This document shows, in pieces, positions 1 to 7,078 of a DNA stretch of 22,384 bases (its first letter is position 1; the number at the start of each line of letters is the position of its first letter). The stretch comes from Candidatus Falkowiibacteriota bacterium (GTDB lineage: Bacteria; Patescibacteriota; Patescibacteriia; JACRDY01). The notes under the pieces are model-generated. The model was given only the letters and a program-made list of their open reading frames with translations. It was not told where the DNA came from and did not search any database. A program made the translations under genes and the position numbers. The DNA lies in NCBI GenBank assembly GCA_016218485.1, contig JACRDY010000064.1:1-22384 (forward strand). Reading direction: 5' to 3'.

Positions 1-60
1 GCGCGGGCAACGATAAGGAACTCCCTAATTTCGTTTGACTAAATGATAAAAATTTCATAT

Positions 61-102
61 ACTAACTATTGATGATAAAGGTTTTATATCCTCACTAACT
101 AT
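61..102 (+). promoter_or_regulatory. Paired direct repeats upstream of the XRE regulator (candidate operator)
   Basis: ACTAACTAT occurs exactly at 61-69 and 94-102, 33 bp apart (about three helical turns). ATGATAAA occurs at 43-50 and 72-79. Phased repeats just before a small XRE-type regulator gene are typical of autoregulatory operators. The repeats are seen; binding is inferred. Confidence 0.35.
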
Positions 103-122
103 CATAGTAAAACTATACGAAT

Positions 123-332
123 ATGTCAAACGAAAAATCCACAATCGGCGAGAACATAAAAAAATACCGAAACAAGCTCGGTATTTCGCAAGATATCTTA
201 TCAAAAAAGGCGAATTTGGCTTTTCATACCATTGCAAAAATTGAAGCCGGAGCAACCCCAAACCCGACTATTGATACAGTTAAAAAAATTGCGGACGCAT
301 TGGGCGTTTCTGTTGATATTTTACTTAAATAA
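123..332 (+). CDS. XRE-family helix-turn-helix transcriptional regulator
   Basis: A 69-residue protein that is almost entirely one Cro/C1-type HTH domain. The helices are visible: IGENIKKYRNKLGISQDILS forms helices 1-2, the recognition segment is around ANLAFHTIAKIEAG, and PTIDTVKKIADALGVSVDIL is the usual C-terminal part of the HTH_3 fold. It has no other domain, so it probably binds DNA as a dimer and represses or activates nearby genes. No Shine-Dalgarno site precedes the ATG. The direct repeats at 61-102 are possible operators, and a strong promoter for the Nudix/radical SAM operon begins 38 bp after its stop, so it is a natural candidate regulator of that operon. The family is certain; the target is inferred. 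Confidence 0.93.
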   Translation: MSNEKSTIGENIKKYRNKLGISQDILSKKANLAFHTIAKIEAGATPNPTIDTVKKIADALGVSVDILLK

Positions 333-370
333 ATTTATGAATCTTTTTATCTCTAGAATACGCAATATCC

Positions 371-398
371 TTGACAAAATACGCCTTTTTGCTATAAA
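371..398 (+). promoter_or_regulatory. Sigma70-type promoter of the Nudix/radical SAM operon
   Basis: TTGACA (371-376), a 16-nt spacer and TATAAA (393-398). The predicted transcript starts near 405, giving a leader of about 60 nt with a small hairpin (CCAGA-gcgt-TCTGG, 412-425) and the AAGGAGG ribosome site at 451-457. Confidence 0.7.
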
Positions 399-465
399 AT
401 ACAAAATCAAGCCAGAGCGTTCTGGTGAGCACATTGACAACCAAAAACCTAAGGAGGATACAGAA

Positions 466-1116
466 ATGAAAGAGTGCAAATTGGAACAGTTTCTTCATGA
501 TCCCCAAGCGGATCTCGGAACTGGATTGCTGGCAACACGCGGCTTCGGCTTTTGCTTCACTTTGAAGCAACCCCACCGTTGGGGCAAGACCGAAGAGGGT
601 ATCTTGATCCTGCCTTTTGGCGGGATTGGCGGAAAACTGGAACCGAACGAATTGCCGGGTGCTTCGTTGCACCGGGAGGCGATTGAGGAAGTTGGGTCAG
701 ATGTGAACATTACAGATCATCATGGCAATGGAACAATTTTGATGGACTCAGAGTCCATTGAAAAAATATCTCTTGCTACTGATCTGCCGAATGAACCGTT
801 GCCCATCATCATCTTTCGCAGTCCGCGCGCCGAAGCCGGCCGCAAACCGTTCACCAATGTCTTGATCTATGCCGGAAGATTTACCTCCGGCGAGATTAGG
901 CCGATCGACGACCCTGCTCTCATTGAGCTGGAAGCAGAACTGCTTTTGCAGCTGGCGGAAAAACCAATGTCAGTCAAAGAATTCCAAAAAGCAGGCGGAA
1001 AAATCACCTCAAGGATTGATCTGCCCGATGACGGAATTCTCAAGCCGATTGGCACGGCCATTGCCGCCGCTCGTTGCCTGAAAGCAGGTTTACTGGCTTC
1101 CCGAATTCTCGACTGA
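466..1116 (+). CDS. Nudix hydrolase
   Basis: A 216-residue protein with a complete Nudix box, G-x5-E-x7-RE-x2-EE-x-G, at residues 56-77: G56, E62, R70-E71, E74-E75 and G77. Nudix enzymes hydrolyse nucleoside diphosphates linked to another moiety, using the box glutamates to hold Mg2+. The substrate cannot be read here. The frame stays open upstream to 232, but ATG 466 is preferred because AAGGAGG lies 8 nt before it and the upstream part overlaps the HTH gene and promoter. It is the first gene of an operon, 15 nt before the SPASM radical SAM gene, which again has AAGGAGG. The context suggests it supplies or cleans up a nucleotide-linked substrate for the radical SAM pair; that role is inference. 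Confidence 0.9.
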   Translation: MKECKLEQFLHDPQADLGTGLLATRGFGFCFTLKQPHRWGKTEEGILILPFGGIGGKLEPNELPGASLHREAIEEVGSDVNITDHHGNGTILMDSESIEKISLATDLPNEPLPIIIFRSPRAEAGRKPFTNVLIYAGRFTSGEIRPIDDPALIELEAELLLQLAEKPMSVKEFQKAGGKITSRIDLPDDGILKPIGTAIAAARCLKAGLLASRILD

Positions 1117-1131
1117 AAAGGAGGAAAAACC

Positions 1132-2385
1132 ATGAAGATCATAAGGCTGGAAAACACCAGCTTCGGCTTTTCCTCCTTACGAGAGGATGAAGTCGATAAA
1201 CTGGTGGAGTTTGATTCCGACAGCGGAGCATTGAAAATTCATGCTTTGCAATCACCGCAGCGAATTCCTTTCGGTTCGGCACAGCCCGGTCTGATAGGAC
1301 AGCTTGCTGGACAGAAGTTAGGCGATGGAGCAGTGCGGATTATCCACAATTCGCCTGTCCCGAACGCCTATTCGGCTTCGTTCAAGGTTTACCTTGACAT
1401 CACGCTGGCTTGTTCGTTCCAATGCCCGTTTTGTCTCTCCGGAGCGGGGCGCGGTCAGAAAGCATCTTTGCCTGTGATGATAATTGAGAAGCTTGCAACA
1501 GAAATTCAGGAGTTAGGTGTGATGTACGTCAAAATCGGCGGTGGTGATCCTTTTCTTCATCCCGATTTTGAAACCATCATTAACCTGCTCCGTTCAGCCG
1601 GATGCTTTCTCACTATCAGCACTAACAGCGCAGTGGTAACGCCGCAGATAGTTGGCTTGCTCGCGAAAGCCGGAGTGCGTACCTCGGTAAGCATTGAAGG
1701 TATGGAAGTGGTCAATGACAGCTTGCGCGGTTCCGGTCATTTCCGGAAAGCACTCGCCGCTCTTGAAACGCTCAAGAAAGGCGGTGTCAATGTGCTTTTA
1801 CGGACTACGCTGTTGCGACAGAACCTGGACGATGTTCCGGAGTTAGTAGCCCTAGCCAGAAGCAGAGGAGTAAAAATCAAATTCTCCTACTGTCGGCCGG
1901 CTGGCAGGGCTGTGCATAATCAAACAATGCTAAGCCCTCAAGACTCCCCGCGCTATCTTAAGGTGCTGGAATACCTTAATAGCCCGGAAGTGCTGCCGCA
2001 CGTGTTAATGGACGAAGGCATGATGTTCAGCCAGCCAGCTGAGGTGTTGCAGAAACTCTTGTGCGGACGAATGTGCGGAGCGGCTAACCGATCTATGCAC
2101 ATTGATGCCAACGGCAAGGTAAGTCCCTGTGTTTTCTTCGGCCCAACTTTCTCTTTTGGAAAAATCTACCAAGATGGAACCATCAGAGATTTTTGGCAAG
2201 GAAAAGTTGGGAACAAATTCCAAACCGTTCGGGCGATTCGTCAGCCCCGTGAATGCGACAGTTGCAGTCGTTTCTGCAAAAACGAATGTCCGGCCAATCG
2301 CTTTTACTTCTGGGGCAACTACGATCAGCAGGATCCCAACTGCCTCTATGAGGCGATGCGGAAAGGCGGTAGTTCAACCATCTGA
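1132..2385 (+). CDS. Radical SAM/SPASM-domain enzyme
   Basis: A 417-residue protein. The radical SAM cluster motif CxxxCxxC is C94, C98, C101, preceded by a beta strand (VYLDITLA). GGGDP at 136-140 is the SAM-binding glycine motif of the family. The C-terminal third is a SPASM/Twitch-like auxiliary cluster domain: paired cysteines spanning a DANGKVSPC segment, then CxxCxxxCxxxC and a last Cys near the end. Such enzymes cleave SAM to a 5'-deoxyadenosyl radical, and many SPASM members modify peptides; others act on small molecules. The first 80 residues are not recognised and could bind substrate. It has a strong AAGGAGG site, follows the Nudix gene by 15 nt, and is followed by a hairpin and then a B12-type radical SAM gene. 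No precursor peptide gene is seen, so RiPP maturation is only one possibility. Confidence 0.93.
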   Translation: MKIIRLENTSFGFSSLREDEVDKLVEFDSDSGALKIHALQSPQRIPFGSAQPGLIGQLAGQKLGDGAVRIIHNSPVPNAYSASFKVYLDITLACSFQCPFCLSGAGRGQKASLPVMIIEKLATEIQELGVMYVKIGGGDPFLHPDFETIINLLRSAGCFLTISTNSAVVTPQIVGLLAKAGVRTSVSIEGMEVVNDSLRGSGHFRKALAALETLKKGGVNVLLRTTLLRQNLDDVPELVALARSRGVKIKFSYCRPAGRAVHNQTMLSPQDSPRYLKVLEYLNSPEVLPHVLMDEGMMFSQPAEVLQKLLCGRMCGAANRSMHIDANGKVSPCVFFGPTFSFGKIYQDGTIRDFWQGKVGNKFQTVRAIRQPRECDSCSRFCKNECPANRFYFWGNYDQQDPNCLYEAMRKGGSSTI

Positions 2386-2418
2386 GGCGACGGGATGTAT
2401 TTCTTGCCGCCTCTTTTT
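2384..2418 (+). terminator. Hairpin with T-run between the two radical SAM genes
   Basis: GAGGCG (2384-2389) pairs with CGCCTC (2408-2413), followed by TTTTT. It starts in the stop codon of the SPASM gene and lies 20 nt before the next gene, so it may be a partial terminator that lowers expression of the downstream enzyme. The stem is only 6 bp. Confidence 0.45.
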
Positions 2419-2437
2419 CTGAAAAGGAGGAAGAACC

Positions 2438-3970
2438 ATGAAACGAAAGATAGAGAGGTTTGTTGTTGTAACACCTCGCGCGGTCTCTCCAGTCGGAACT
2501 TCGCCCCGCATTCACTCGCCGTTGGGAGCCATTTCTGTTTTGGCGGAAGCTAAAAGAAATGGCTACGAGGCGCTTCTCTTTGATGCGGCGGCTGAGGGAT
2601 TGAAAAAGGGCATCCTTGATTCTTCCTATAGTCCGGTAGTGATTGAGGAACTTGACGGGATTCCTTATTGGAAAACTGGACTGCGGATCGAGGAGATCGT
2701 AGCTGAGGTGGTCAAGCTCGCGCCTGACGTAATCGGAATGAGCTGCTGTACGGTGGTTGATCGCGGCGAAGTGGCAAAAACAGCCAAGGCTCTAAAGGAA
2801 GCATTTCCTGCAACACCCATTATTCTGGGCGGACACGAAGCTTCGCAGTGGTACGAAGAAATCCTCGGCAATACTCCGTTTCCTATCGGAGAGATTCCGG
2901 CCGTTGACTATGTCGTTGTTGGTCCGGGTCAGCCGGTGATAACTTCTCTACTGCGCTGTCTTGACGAACCAGCTATGGGTAATTTGCCGCAAGGAGTGGC
3001 TCGCAGATTCAATGGTCGGGTTGAATTTTCCGGTCTGCCCGAGTTCCAACTTGACCATTTCGCAATTCCCGACTACAGCTTGCTTCCGCGAGTGGAAGTT
3101 GCTGGGCGGGAAAAAGCGTTGGATCTTTACTCCTTTGTCGGTAATCCTCACGCCGGACGAATCGGTACCATCCTTGGTATTCAGGGGCCTGTTGCCTACC
3201 TGCCGCTTCTGACGTCATACGGCTGCGGTTTTGACTGCAGTTTTTGCGACACAGACAAGCGGCTCGTAAGGTACGCTGTCGAGAACACCATGAAAATCAT
3301 CAATGAGTTTGATCGCCTTTTCGGCATCAACTACATTGACTTCATGGACAACAATTTCGGCGGCGGAAACAACGCCTCTCATGACTTGGCTTTTGAGATT
3401 CTTTCTCAAGTATCCGGTGCAGGATACCAGATCGGATTTTCCAACGGCCTTACTTTCGAGTCAATGGCTAGGGAAAACTTCCGGTTGCTCCGGCAATTCA
3501 GTCACGACGGTAATGTGCGGCACATCGCGTTTCCATGCGAGAACGGAAACGACAGAGTGCTTCGCATGATAAGAAAGCCGCATACATTGTCTGTGGTGCG
3601 GAAAGTTCTCGAGTTTGCCAAGGAGAATCTGCAAACGACCAATCGCGAGGGCTTTTTCATCGGCGGTTTTCCCGAAACAAACGGACAGCCCGCCGAAAGG
3701 CCGTGCGAATTGGAAGAAACTTTCCGATTCATCGCGGAGTGTCTTGAGCAGCAGCTCTTGCACCAAGCGATCTTTCTGACCCTCTCTCCTGTCACGCGAG
3801 AATATCGGCACTCGTGGCGTCAGCTTTACCCGACCGCGCCGTTCGAGCACTGTTTATTCTCTCGAAAGACGGGGGTGTGGCCATACCCGAATGCGCTACT
3901 TGATGAAATGCACCGCAAGGTGAAATCCATCAATGAGCGCTTGGGAAGGTCTGTAACACGCAGACTTTAA
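2438..3970 (+). CDS. B12-binding-domain radical SAM enzyme
   Basis: A 510-residue protein. Residues 1-200 look like a cobalamin-binding Rossmann domain of the class B radical SAM type: the N-terminal GAISVLAEAKRNGYEALLFD, a strand ending VIGMSCC, and PIILGGHEAS, then VVVGPGQP. The radical SAM motif CxxxCxxC is C263, C267, C270 in a YGCGFDCSFCD context. About 220 residues follow, carrying the rest of the barrel and a C-terminal region. Family members methylate unreactive carbon or phosphorus, or rearrange rings, and some no longer bind B12. The canonical DxHxxG cobalamin-ligand motif is not visible, so base-off B12 binding or loss of binding is possible. The start has AAGGAGG nearby. It is the last gene of the operon, closed by the terminator at 3975-4010. 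Substrate unknown. Confidence 0.9.
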   Translation: MKRKIERFVVVTPRAVSPVGTSPRIHSPLGAISVLAEAKRNGYEALLFDAAAEGLKKGILDSSYSPVVIEELDGIPYWKTGLRIEEIVAEVVKLAPDVIGMSCCTVVDRGEVAKTAKALKEAFPATPIILGGHEASQWYEEILGNTPFPIGEIPAVDYVVVGPGQPVITSLLRCLDEPAMGNLPQGVARRFNGRVEFSGLPEFQLDHFAIPDYSLLPRVEVAGREKALDLYSFVGNPHAGRIGTILGIQGPVAYLPLLTSYGCGFDCSFCDTDKRLVRYAVENTMKIINEFDRLFGINYIDFMDNNFGGGNNASHDLAFEILSQVSGAGYQIGFSNGLTFESMARENFRLLRQFSHDGNVRHIAFPCENGNDRVLRMIRKPHTLSVVRKVLEFAKENLQTTNREGFFIGGFPETNGQPAERPCELEETFRFIAECLEQQLLHQAIFLTLSPVTREYRHSWRQLYPTAPFEHCLFSRKTGVWPYPNALLDEMHRKVKSINERLGRSVTRRL

Positions 3971-3974
3971 ATCC

Positions 3975-4010
3975 AGGAGCGGCAATCCGAAAAGGAAGCC
4001 GCTCCTTTTT
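3975..4010 (+). terminator. Intrinsic terminator of the Nudix/radical SAM operon
   Basis: AGGAGCGGC (3975-3983) pairs perfectly with GCCGCTCCT (3998-4006). The loop can add a TCC/GGA stem, and a T-run follows. It lies 4 nt after the stop codon of the B12-type enzyme. Confidence 0.88.
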
Positions 4011-4011
4011 C

Positions 4012-4043
4012 TTGATTTTTTACCAAAAAGAATGTAATATAAT
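4012..4043 (+). promoter_or_regulatory. Possible promoter of the PanD-like gene
   Basis: A perfect TATAAT lies at 4038-4043 and TTGATT at 4012-4017, but the 20-nt spacing is long. A short inverted repeat (TATCGC-gtaat-GCGATA, 4075-4091) sits just before the start codon and could be an operator or a translational hairpin. Confidence 0.35.
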
Positions 4044-4096
4044 AACCAGAAACTTAATTTAAAATTATTGCTTGTATCGCGTAATGCGATAAAATA

Positions 4097-4915
4097 ATGT
4101 TGAATTTTATGAAAGAAATAATTTTCAAAAGAAGTGCTATCCATAACCTTGTTATTACTAATTGCAGAAATACTTTTAAGCGGGGCGAAATTGTCGAGGG
4201 TTTGGTAATCCCTAAAAACATTTTAAGAAAAAGCGATATTTTGCCATGGGAACAGGTAATAGTCACGAAAATTAACGGTAATAATTGGATAAACAGGATA
4301 AAGACATTTGTAATTGAGGGAGAGAATAATGGTAAAGTTGAGGCAAGAGGAAGTTTAGCTAAATTTTTGAAAAAGGGAGATCTGACCTGTTTGATCACGA
4401 GGACATTGCTTAACGAAAAAGAAGTCGTTTTATTTAAATTTCCAATTTTTGATTTAGGATTTGATCCTGACAAAAATAAGGATAATACAATTGAAAACAG
4501 GTTGGATATTGAATATGGAAATAAAAAAATAAGAGGTGTTAAGGATTTTAAAACTTTAGTAGGAGATCGTAAAGAAATAAAACACTTTTTTCTTTCATCG
4601 TTGATTTTAGGATTAAAAATCAATAAAACACATCCCGACTGTTTGCAAGGAAGCGCTGAATTACCCGGAAATATTATGACCAAAGCTAGTGTTGAAAAAT
4701 ATCAATCGGTTTCTGTTTATAATTCTTCGAAGGGCGGAGTTGCTGATACTTATGCAGTTCCTATGCCACCGAAAGTAGTGATGACGACTGGCGCAATGGC
4801 TCAATTTGCTAAAAAGGGAGAAATAGTAAATGTGGCAACATATGTTATTGGAATAAAAGGTGTTGTCCCAGTCATAATTTCCACGAACGGATCAGAAGTA
4901 ATAAAAAAATTATAA
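4097..4915 (+). CDS. Tandem aspartate-decarboxylase-like (PanD fold) protein
   Basis: A 272-residue protein that reads as two PanD-like double-psi barrel domains (about 6-110 and 163-255) with a linker; ordinary PanD is a single domain of about 125 residues. The C-terminal copy keeps the Gly-Ser self-cleavage pair that makes the pyruvoyl group (G185-S186), the TYA segment (Y219, matching E. coli Tyr58), a TGAMA loop and a KKGEIVNVATY end. It lacks the equivalents of Lys9 and Arg54. The N-terminal copy keeps an IHNLVIT segment and an Arg in RIKTFVI (R67) but has no Gly-Ser. Known PanD active sites lie between subunits, so the halves may complement each other. It may be a pyruvoyl decarboxylase for a non-aspartate acid, or a dead relative. 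It is AT-rich, has no clear ribosome site, and ATG 4109 is an alternative start that fits the PanD N terminus better. Confidence 0.62.
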   Translation: MLNFMKEIIFKRSAIHNLVITNCRNTFKRGEIVEGLVIPKNILRKSDILPWEQVIVTKINGNNWINRIKTFVIEGENNGKVEARGSLAKFLKKGDLTCLITRTLLNEKEVVLFKFPIFDLGFDPDKNKDNTIENRLDIEYGNKKIRGVKDFKTLVGDRKEIKHFFLSSLILGLKINKTHPDCLQGSAELPGNIMTKASVEKYQSVSVYNSSKGGVADTYAVPMPPKVVMTTGAMAQFAKKGEIVNVATYVIGIKGVVPVIISTNGSEVIKKL

Positions 4916-4922
4916 AGCAGCG

Positions 4923-5007
4923 CGCCAACTTCGTTGGCACAAATTCCGTCGGCGTCCAAAGCGAGGGCGAGGCGGAAAGGGGGTGTGGGGGGAATTCCGC
5001 CTCGCCC
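4923..5007. repeat. Palindromic elements downstream of the PanD-like gene
   Basis: GCCAAC-ttc-GTTGGC is a tight 3-nt-loop hairpin at 4924-4938. It is followed by an exact 13-nt inverted repeat, 4965-4977 against 4995-5007. No coding potential is seen; this is GC-rich, repeat-derived spacer. Confidence 0.6.
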
Positions 5008-5049
5008 GAGCCGAAGCGAAGCCCCGCCGCCCTGATCGTTGAGAGCAGA

Positions 5050-5168
5050 ACCCAGCAAAAAAGTTTTCTTTTCCTTTTACCTGCCCGCCGAAGCCTCGGC
5101 GCAGGCGGGGAAGAAAAAATCGGTCGCGCGCCAAATCAAAAAATGCGAAGAAAACTTTTTTGCTGGGT
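5050..5168. repeat. Exact 21-nt inverted repeat enclosing a GC-rich palindrome
   Basis: Positions 5050-5070 and 5148-5168 are perfect reverse complements (21 of 21). Between them lies a second palindromic block, CCTGCCCGCCGAAGCCTCGG followed by CGCAGGCGGG (about 5080-5110). The structure, about 119 bp with terminal inverted repeats, resembles a MITE-like or REP-like element. Open frames across it look spurious. Confidence 0.65.
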
Positions 5169-5256
5169 GGCGAGCGTTAGCGAGCGGCGGCGGGGCGGAG
5201 CGTCAGCTTCGCTCAAAGAAGGTTCGCGCAAAGTTTAGAATATCCCACCAAAGAGG

Positions 5257-5287
5257 ACATCATCGATAAAACGATGGTGTTTTTTTT
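5257..5287 (+). terminator. Intrinsic terminator
   Basis: ACATCATCG (5257-5265) pairs with CGATGGTGT (5272-5280) with one G-T pair, followed by eight T. It lies 340 bp after the PanD-like gene, so it ends that transcript or one that starts within the palindrome region. Confidence 0.75.
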
Positions 5288-5578
5288 AATCACAGATTAC
5301 ACAGATGGCACAGATTAAGACAGATCGTAGGGATGATTTTTTCAATAATGCCATTATGATTTAGCCCAACCCCACCCTGTCCCTCCCCTTACTTCGGTCG
5401 CCCCGCACCCCGCACAATGCGGGGCGGGGCGGGGCGAACCTCGCAAGGGGAGGAGACGCGCATTTCACCGTCCAGTGTGGCATTACGGTCTCTCCCCCTT
5501 ATTCATAAGGGGGAGGACAGGTGGTGGTTTTCAGCCTAATCATAGCAACTGCTAATTAAAATATTTCTAAATTATTTT
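5288..5578. repeat. Repeat-filled spacer (CACAGAT words and CCCCTCCCC/GGGGAGG palindromes)
   Basis: 5290-5325 carries the word repeat CACAGATTACACAGATGGCA and similar, which recurs at 6056-6118, 6784-6803 and, inverted, at 6982-7037. 5361-5460 contains CCCTCCCCTT and AAGGGGAGG arms around a GCACAATGC-like GC palindrome. 5493-5514 is a CTCCCCCTTA/TAAGGGGGAG hairpin. No gene is seen in this spacer. Confidence 0.6.
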
Positions 5579-5607
5579 TTGACAATATAATGTGGAAATG
5601 GTTAGAT
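5579..5607 (+). promoter_or_regulatory. Promoter of the small exported protein gene
   Basis: TTGACA (5579-5584), a 17-nt spacer and TTAGAT (5602-5607). The predicted start is near 5614, just ahead of the GGAGG at 5622-5626. Confidence 0.6.
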
Positions 5608-5634
5608 GGAGTAAACAATCTGGAGGGTATAAGG

Positions 5635-5997
5635 ATGATGTCGGAACGTCCTCATTTGGTCCGTAATTTGGTAATCACCGTCGTTGTGTGTTTGCTGCTC
5701 GCGGTGGTTGCCGCTGTTCTAGGCAGTAAGGAGAGAGCCAAGGCTCAAGCCGCGACTCCGCCGCCGGATCTGCTTACCGGCGTGGTGGATGACGGCGCCA
5801 GCACCGTTTTCATCCCGCAGGCGGGGAATCGCCGTCAGGAGTATATACTGGAGCTCATGGCGAAGAAGTTTCAATGGGAGAAGCACAACCCGGACAAGGA
5901 GATTGTCGCTTTCGCTATCATCCCTTGGGGTGATGGCAACGCTGGAGGCATGTTCATCCACTACCGGCGTTTGTCTTCACCAACGGCGACGCCATGA
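5635..5997 (+). CDS. Small membrane-anchored orphan protein
   Basis: A 120-residue protein from ATG 5635, chosen because GGAGG at 5622-5626 is correctly spaced and the predicted transcript starts near 5614, after the upstream in-frame ATG at 5590. Residues 10-29 (LVRNLVITVVVCLLLAVVAA) form one hydrophobic helix, either a signal anchor or an uncleaved signal peptide. The rest is soluble and probably outside: an Ala/Pro-rich linker, then a segment with RRQEYILELMAKKFQWEKHN and AIIPWGDGNAGGMFIHYRR. No family is recognised. It stands alone, with its own promoter and a hairpin downstream (AAGGCCTC 6021-6028 with GGGGCCTT 6041-6048, no T-run). Real gene likely; function unknown. Confidence 0.7.
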   Translation: MMSERPHLVRNLVITVVVCLLLAVVAAVLGSKERAKAQAATPPPDLLTGVVDDGASTVFIPQAGNRRQEYILELMAKKFQWEKHNPDKEIVAFAIIPWGDGNAGGMFIHYRRLSSPTATP

Positions 5998-6055
5998 GCG
6001 TCATCCTGGTTCACACAGATAAGGCCTCTCGTCCTCGCGGGGGGCCTTGAACAAT

Positions 6056-6118
6056 AATCACAGATTACCCCGAAGGGGCCCCTTTGGGGCACAGATGAAG
6101 ACAGATAGGGACAGATGA
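6056..6118. repeat. CACAGAT word repeat interrupted by a twin-hairpin palindrome
   Basis: The word repeat seen at 5290 recurs here, but its middle is replaced by CCCC-gaa-GGGG followed by CCCC-ttt-GGGG (about 6067-6090), two adjacent 3-nt-loop hairpins. This looks like one repeat inserted into another. Confidence 0.6.
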
Positions 6119-6126
6119 TGTACAGC

Positions 6127-6154
6127 TTGATTTTTAAGATATTCTGTGTAAGAT
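6127..6154 (+). promoter_or_regulatory. Promoter of the deoxyribosyltransferase-like gene
   Basis: TTGATT (6127-6132), a 16-nt spacer and TAAGAT (6149-6154). The predicted start is near 6161, which leaves almost no leader for ATG 6172 but a normal leader for ATG 6214. Confidence 0.55.
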
Positions 6155-6213
6155 AAGATGAGGTCAGGAGAATGCAACAACACAGCCACGGCCCATTGGC
6201 CACTGGAGGGGAT

Positions 6214-6714
6214 ATGCCGGGTCAGCAGAGGAAGCGGAAAAAGAGGTTGCGGATTTATCTGGCCGGTGGGTTGTTTAACAGTGCCGAGCGGGTGCGGAAT
6301 ATGATGCTGGCTGAAGCGCTGGAGGAGCTGGGCTACGTCGTCATTTTGCCGCAGGTGGCGGCGCTGAATCGTTTCAGCAATGGCAGATTTGATATTGCCG
6401 GCGTGGTGGTGGATTGCACGCAAGCTTCTACTGACCCGAAAAATATCACAGTCGCCTGTCTGGACGGCGCTGATGCTGACAGCGGCATGGCGGTGGAGTT
6501 CGGCATGGCGCTGACGGCCACCGGCAGAGCCATTGGCTACCGGACAGACTTTCGTACCGCGCTGGAACAAGAGGTCGGCATTAATGCCATGTTCCGCGGT
6601 AAAGGCGCGATCATCATCTACCATCCGTGCTTCATCACCACGCAGCGTGAAATGCGGCAGTTCTACCGCGAGCTGGCGCAGGAGATTGACGCGGCGATCC
6701 AGACAGCCACGTGA
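6214..6714 (+). CDS. Nucleoside 2-deoxyribosyltransferase-like protein
   Basis: A 166-residue protein. IYLAGGLFNSAER near the N terminus is the family's first strand and substrate loop, and LDGADADSGMAVEFGMA matches the active-site signature DxxDSGTAxExGxA, with the nucleophile Glu at about residue 95. Family members move the deoxyribosyl group between bases or hydrolyse nucleoside or nucleotide glycosidic bonds in the cytosol. The signature has Met where Thr is usual. ATG 6214 follows GGAGGG closely; ATG 6172, in the same frame, adds 14 residues and has AGGAG only 1 nt away. A basic RKRKKR stretch follows the start. The gene is monocistronic with its own promoter and a terminator at 6751. 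Nucleotide salvage is likely; a defence role is possible because such domains occur in defence systems. Confidence 0.82.
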   Translation: MPGQQRKRKKRLRIYLAGGLFNSAERVRNMMLAEALEELGYVVILPQVAALNRFSNGRFDIAGVVVDCTQASTDPKNITVACLDGADADSGMAVEFGMALTATGRAIGYRTDFRTALEQEVGINAMFRGKGAIIIYHPCFITTQREMRQFYRELAQEIDAAIQTAT

Positions 6715-6750
6715 GCGAAATAGAACGCAATATTTTACCGAGTGATCGGT

Positions 6751-6783
6751 AGGGGCGGTGCCAAATGGCCGCCCTATTTATTT
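6751..6783 (+). terminator. Terminator after the deoxyribosyltransferase-like gene
   Basis: GGGCGG (6753-6758) pairs with CCGCCC (6769-6774), and a T-rich tail follows. A smaller ACCGA/TCGGT stem lies just before it. Confidence 0.6.
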
Positions 6784-6803
6784 AGACACAGATTTTACAG
6801 ATA

Positions 6804-6978
6804 GAGCTGGTTGCAAAACTGATTTTAAGCGAGATGTAGGACTGGTTGGCTACGGCGAGGAAAACAAGCGAAATGATTTGAGGCGTAATATATTACGGTG
6901 ACAATCATTTCGCGCTCGTTTGACGAGGCCTCGGACGAAAAGGACGCTTCGCAGCAAAATCAGTTTTGCCACCAGCTC
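6804..6978. mobile_element. 175-bp MITE-like fold-back element
   Basis: The ends 6804-6826 and 6956-6978 are inverted repeats matching at 22 of 23 positions (GAGCTGGTTGCAAAACTGAT...). The interior continues as an imperfect inverted repeat (CGAAATGATT / AATCATTTCG) to a central palindrome, CGTAATATATTACG, at 6885-6898. It has no gene of its own. It is embedded in CACAGAT words: 6784-6803 on the left and inverted copies at 6982-7037 on the right. Shape and size suit a non-autonomous element or a large structured RNA; no transposase is present in the window. Confidence 0.6.
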
Positions 6979-6981
6979 ATA

Positions 6982-7037
6982 GTACAGATAATCACCGATC
7001 TGTGTAATCTGTGTCTATCTGTGCCATCTGTGTTGTC
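6982..7037. repeat. Inverted copy of the CACAGAT word repeat
   Basis: ATCTGTGTAATCTGTGTC and neighbouring words are the reverse complement of the CACAGAT series at 5290, 6056 and 6784. Together with 6784-6803 they form an outer inverted repeat around the fold-back element. Confidence 0.6.
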
Positions 7038-7042
7038 AGGCC

Positions 7043-7071
7043 TTCCAATTTTATCATCAATAGAGTACAAT
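7043..7071 (+). promoter_or_regulatory. Promoter placing the transcript start at the ATG (leaderless candidate)
   Basis: TTCCAA (7043-7048), a 17-nt spacer and TACAAT (7066-7071). Only 7 nt separate the -10 box from ATG 7079, so the transcript would start at or next to the start codon. Confidence 0.5.
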
Positions 7072-7078
7072 GTGATTT

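Noticed and set aside
2395..2437. Possible short precursor peptide frame before the B12-type radical SAM gene
   Set aside because: The ATG lies in a terminator-like hairpin, lacks a ribosome site and the frame runs into the next gene; no leader/core features.
5039..5269. Open frame of 76 codons in the GC-rich palindrome region
   Set aside because: It runs through inverted repeats, has no ribosome site and biased composition; it looks spurious.
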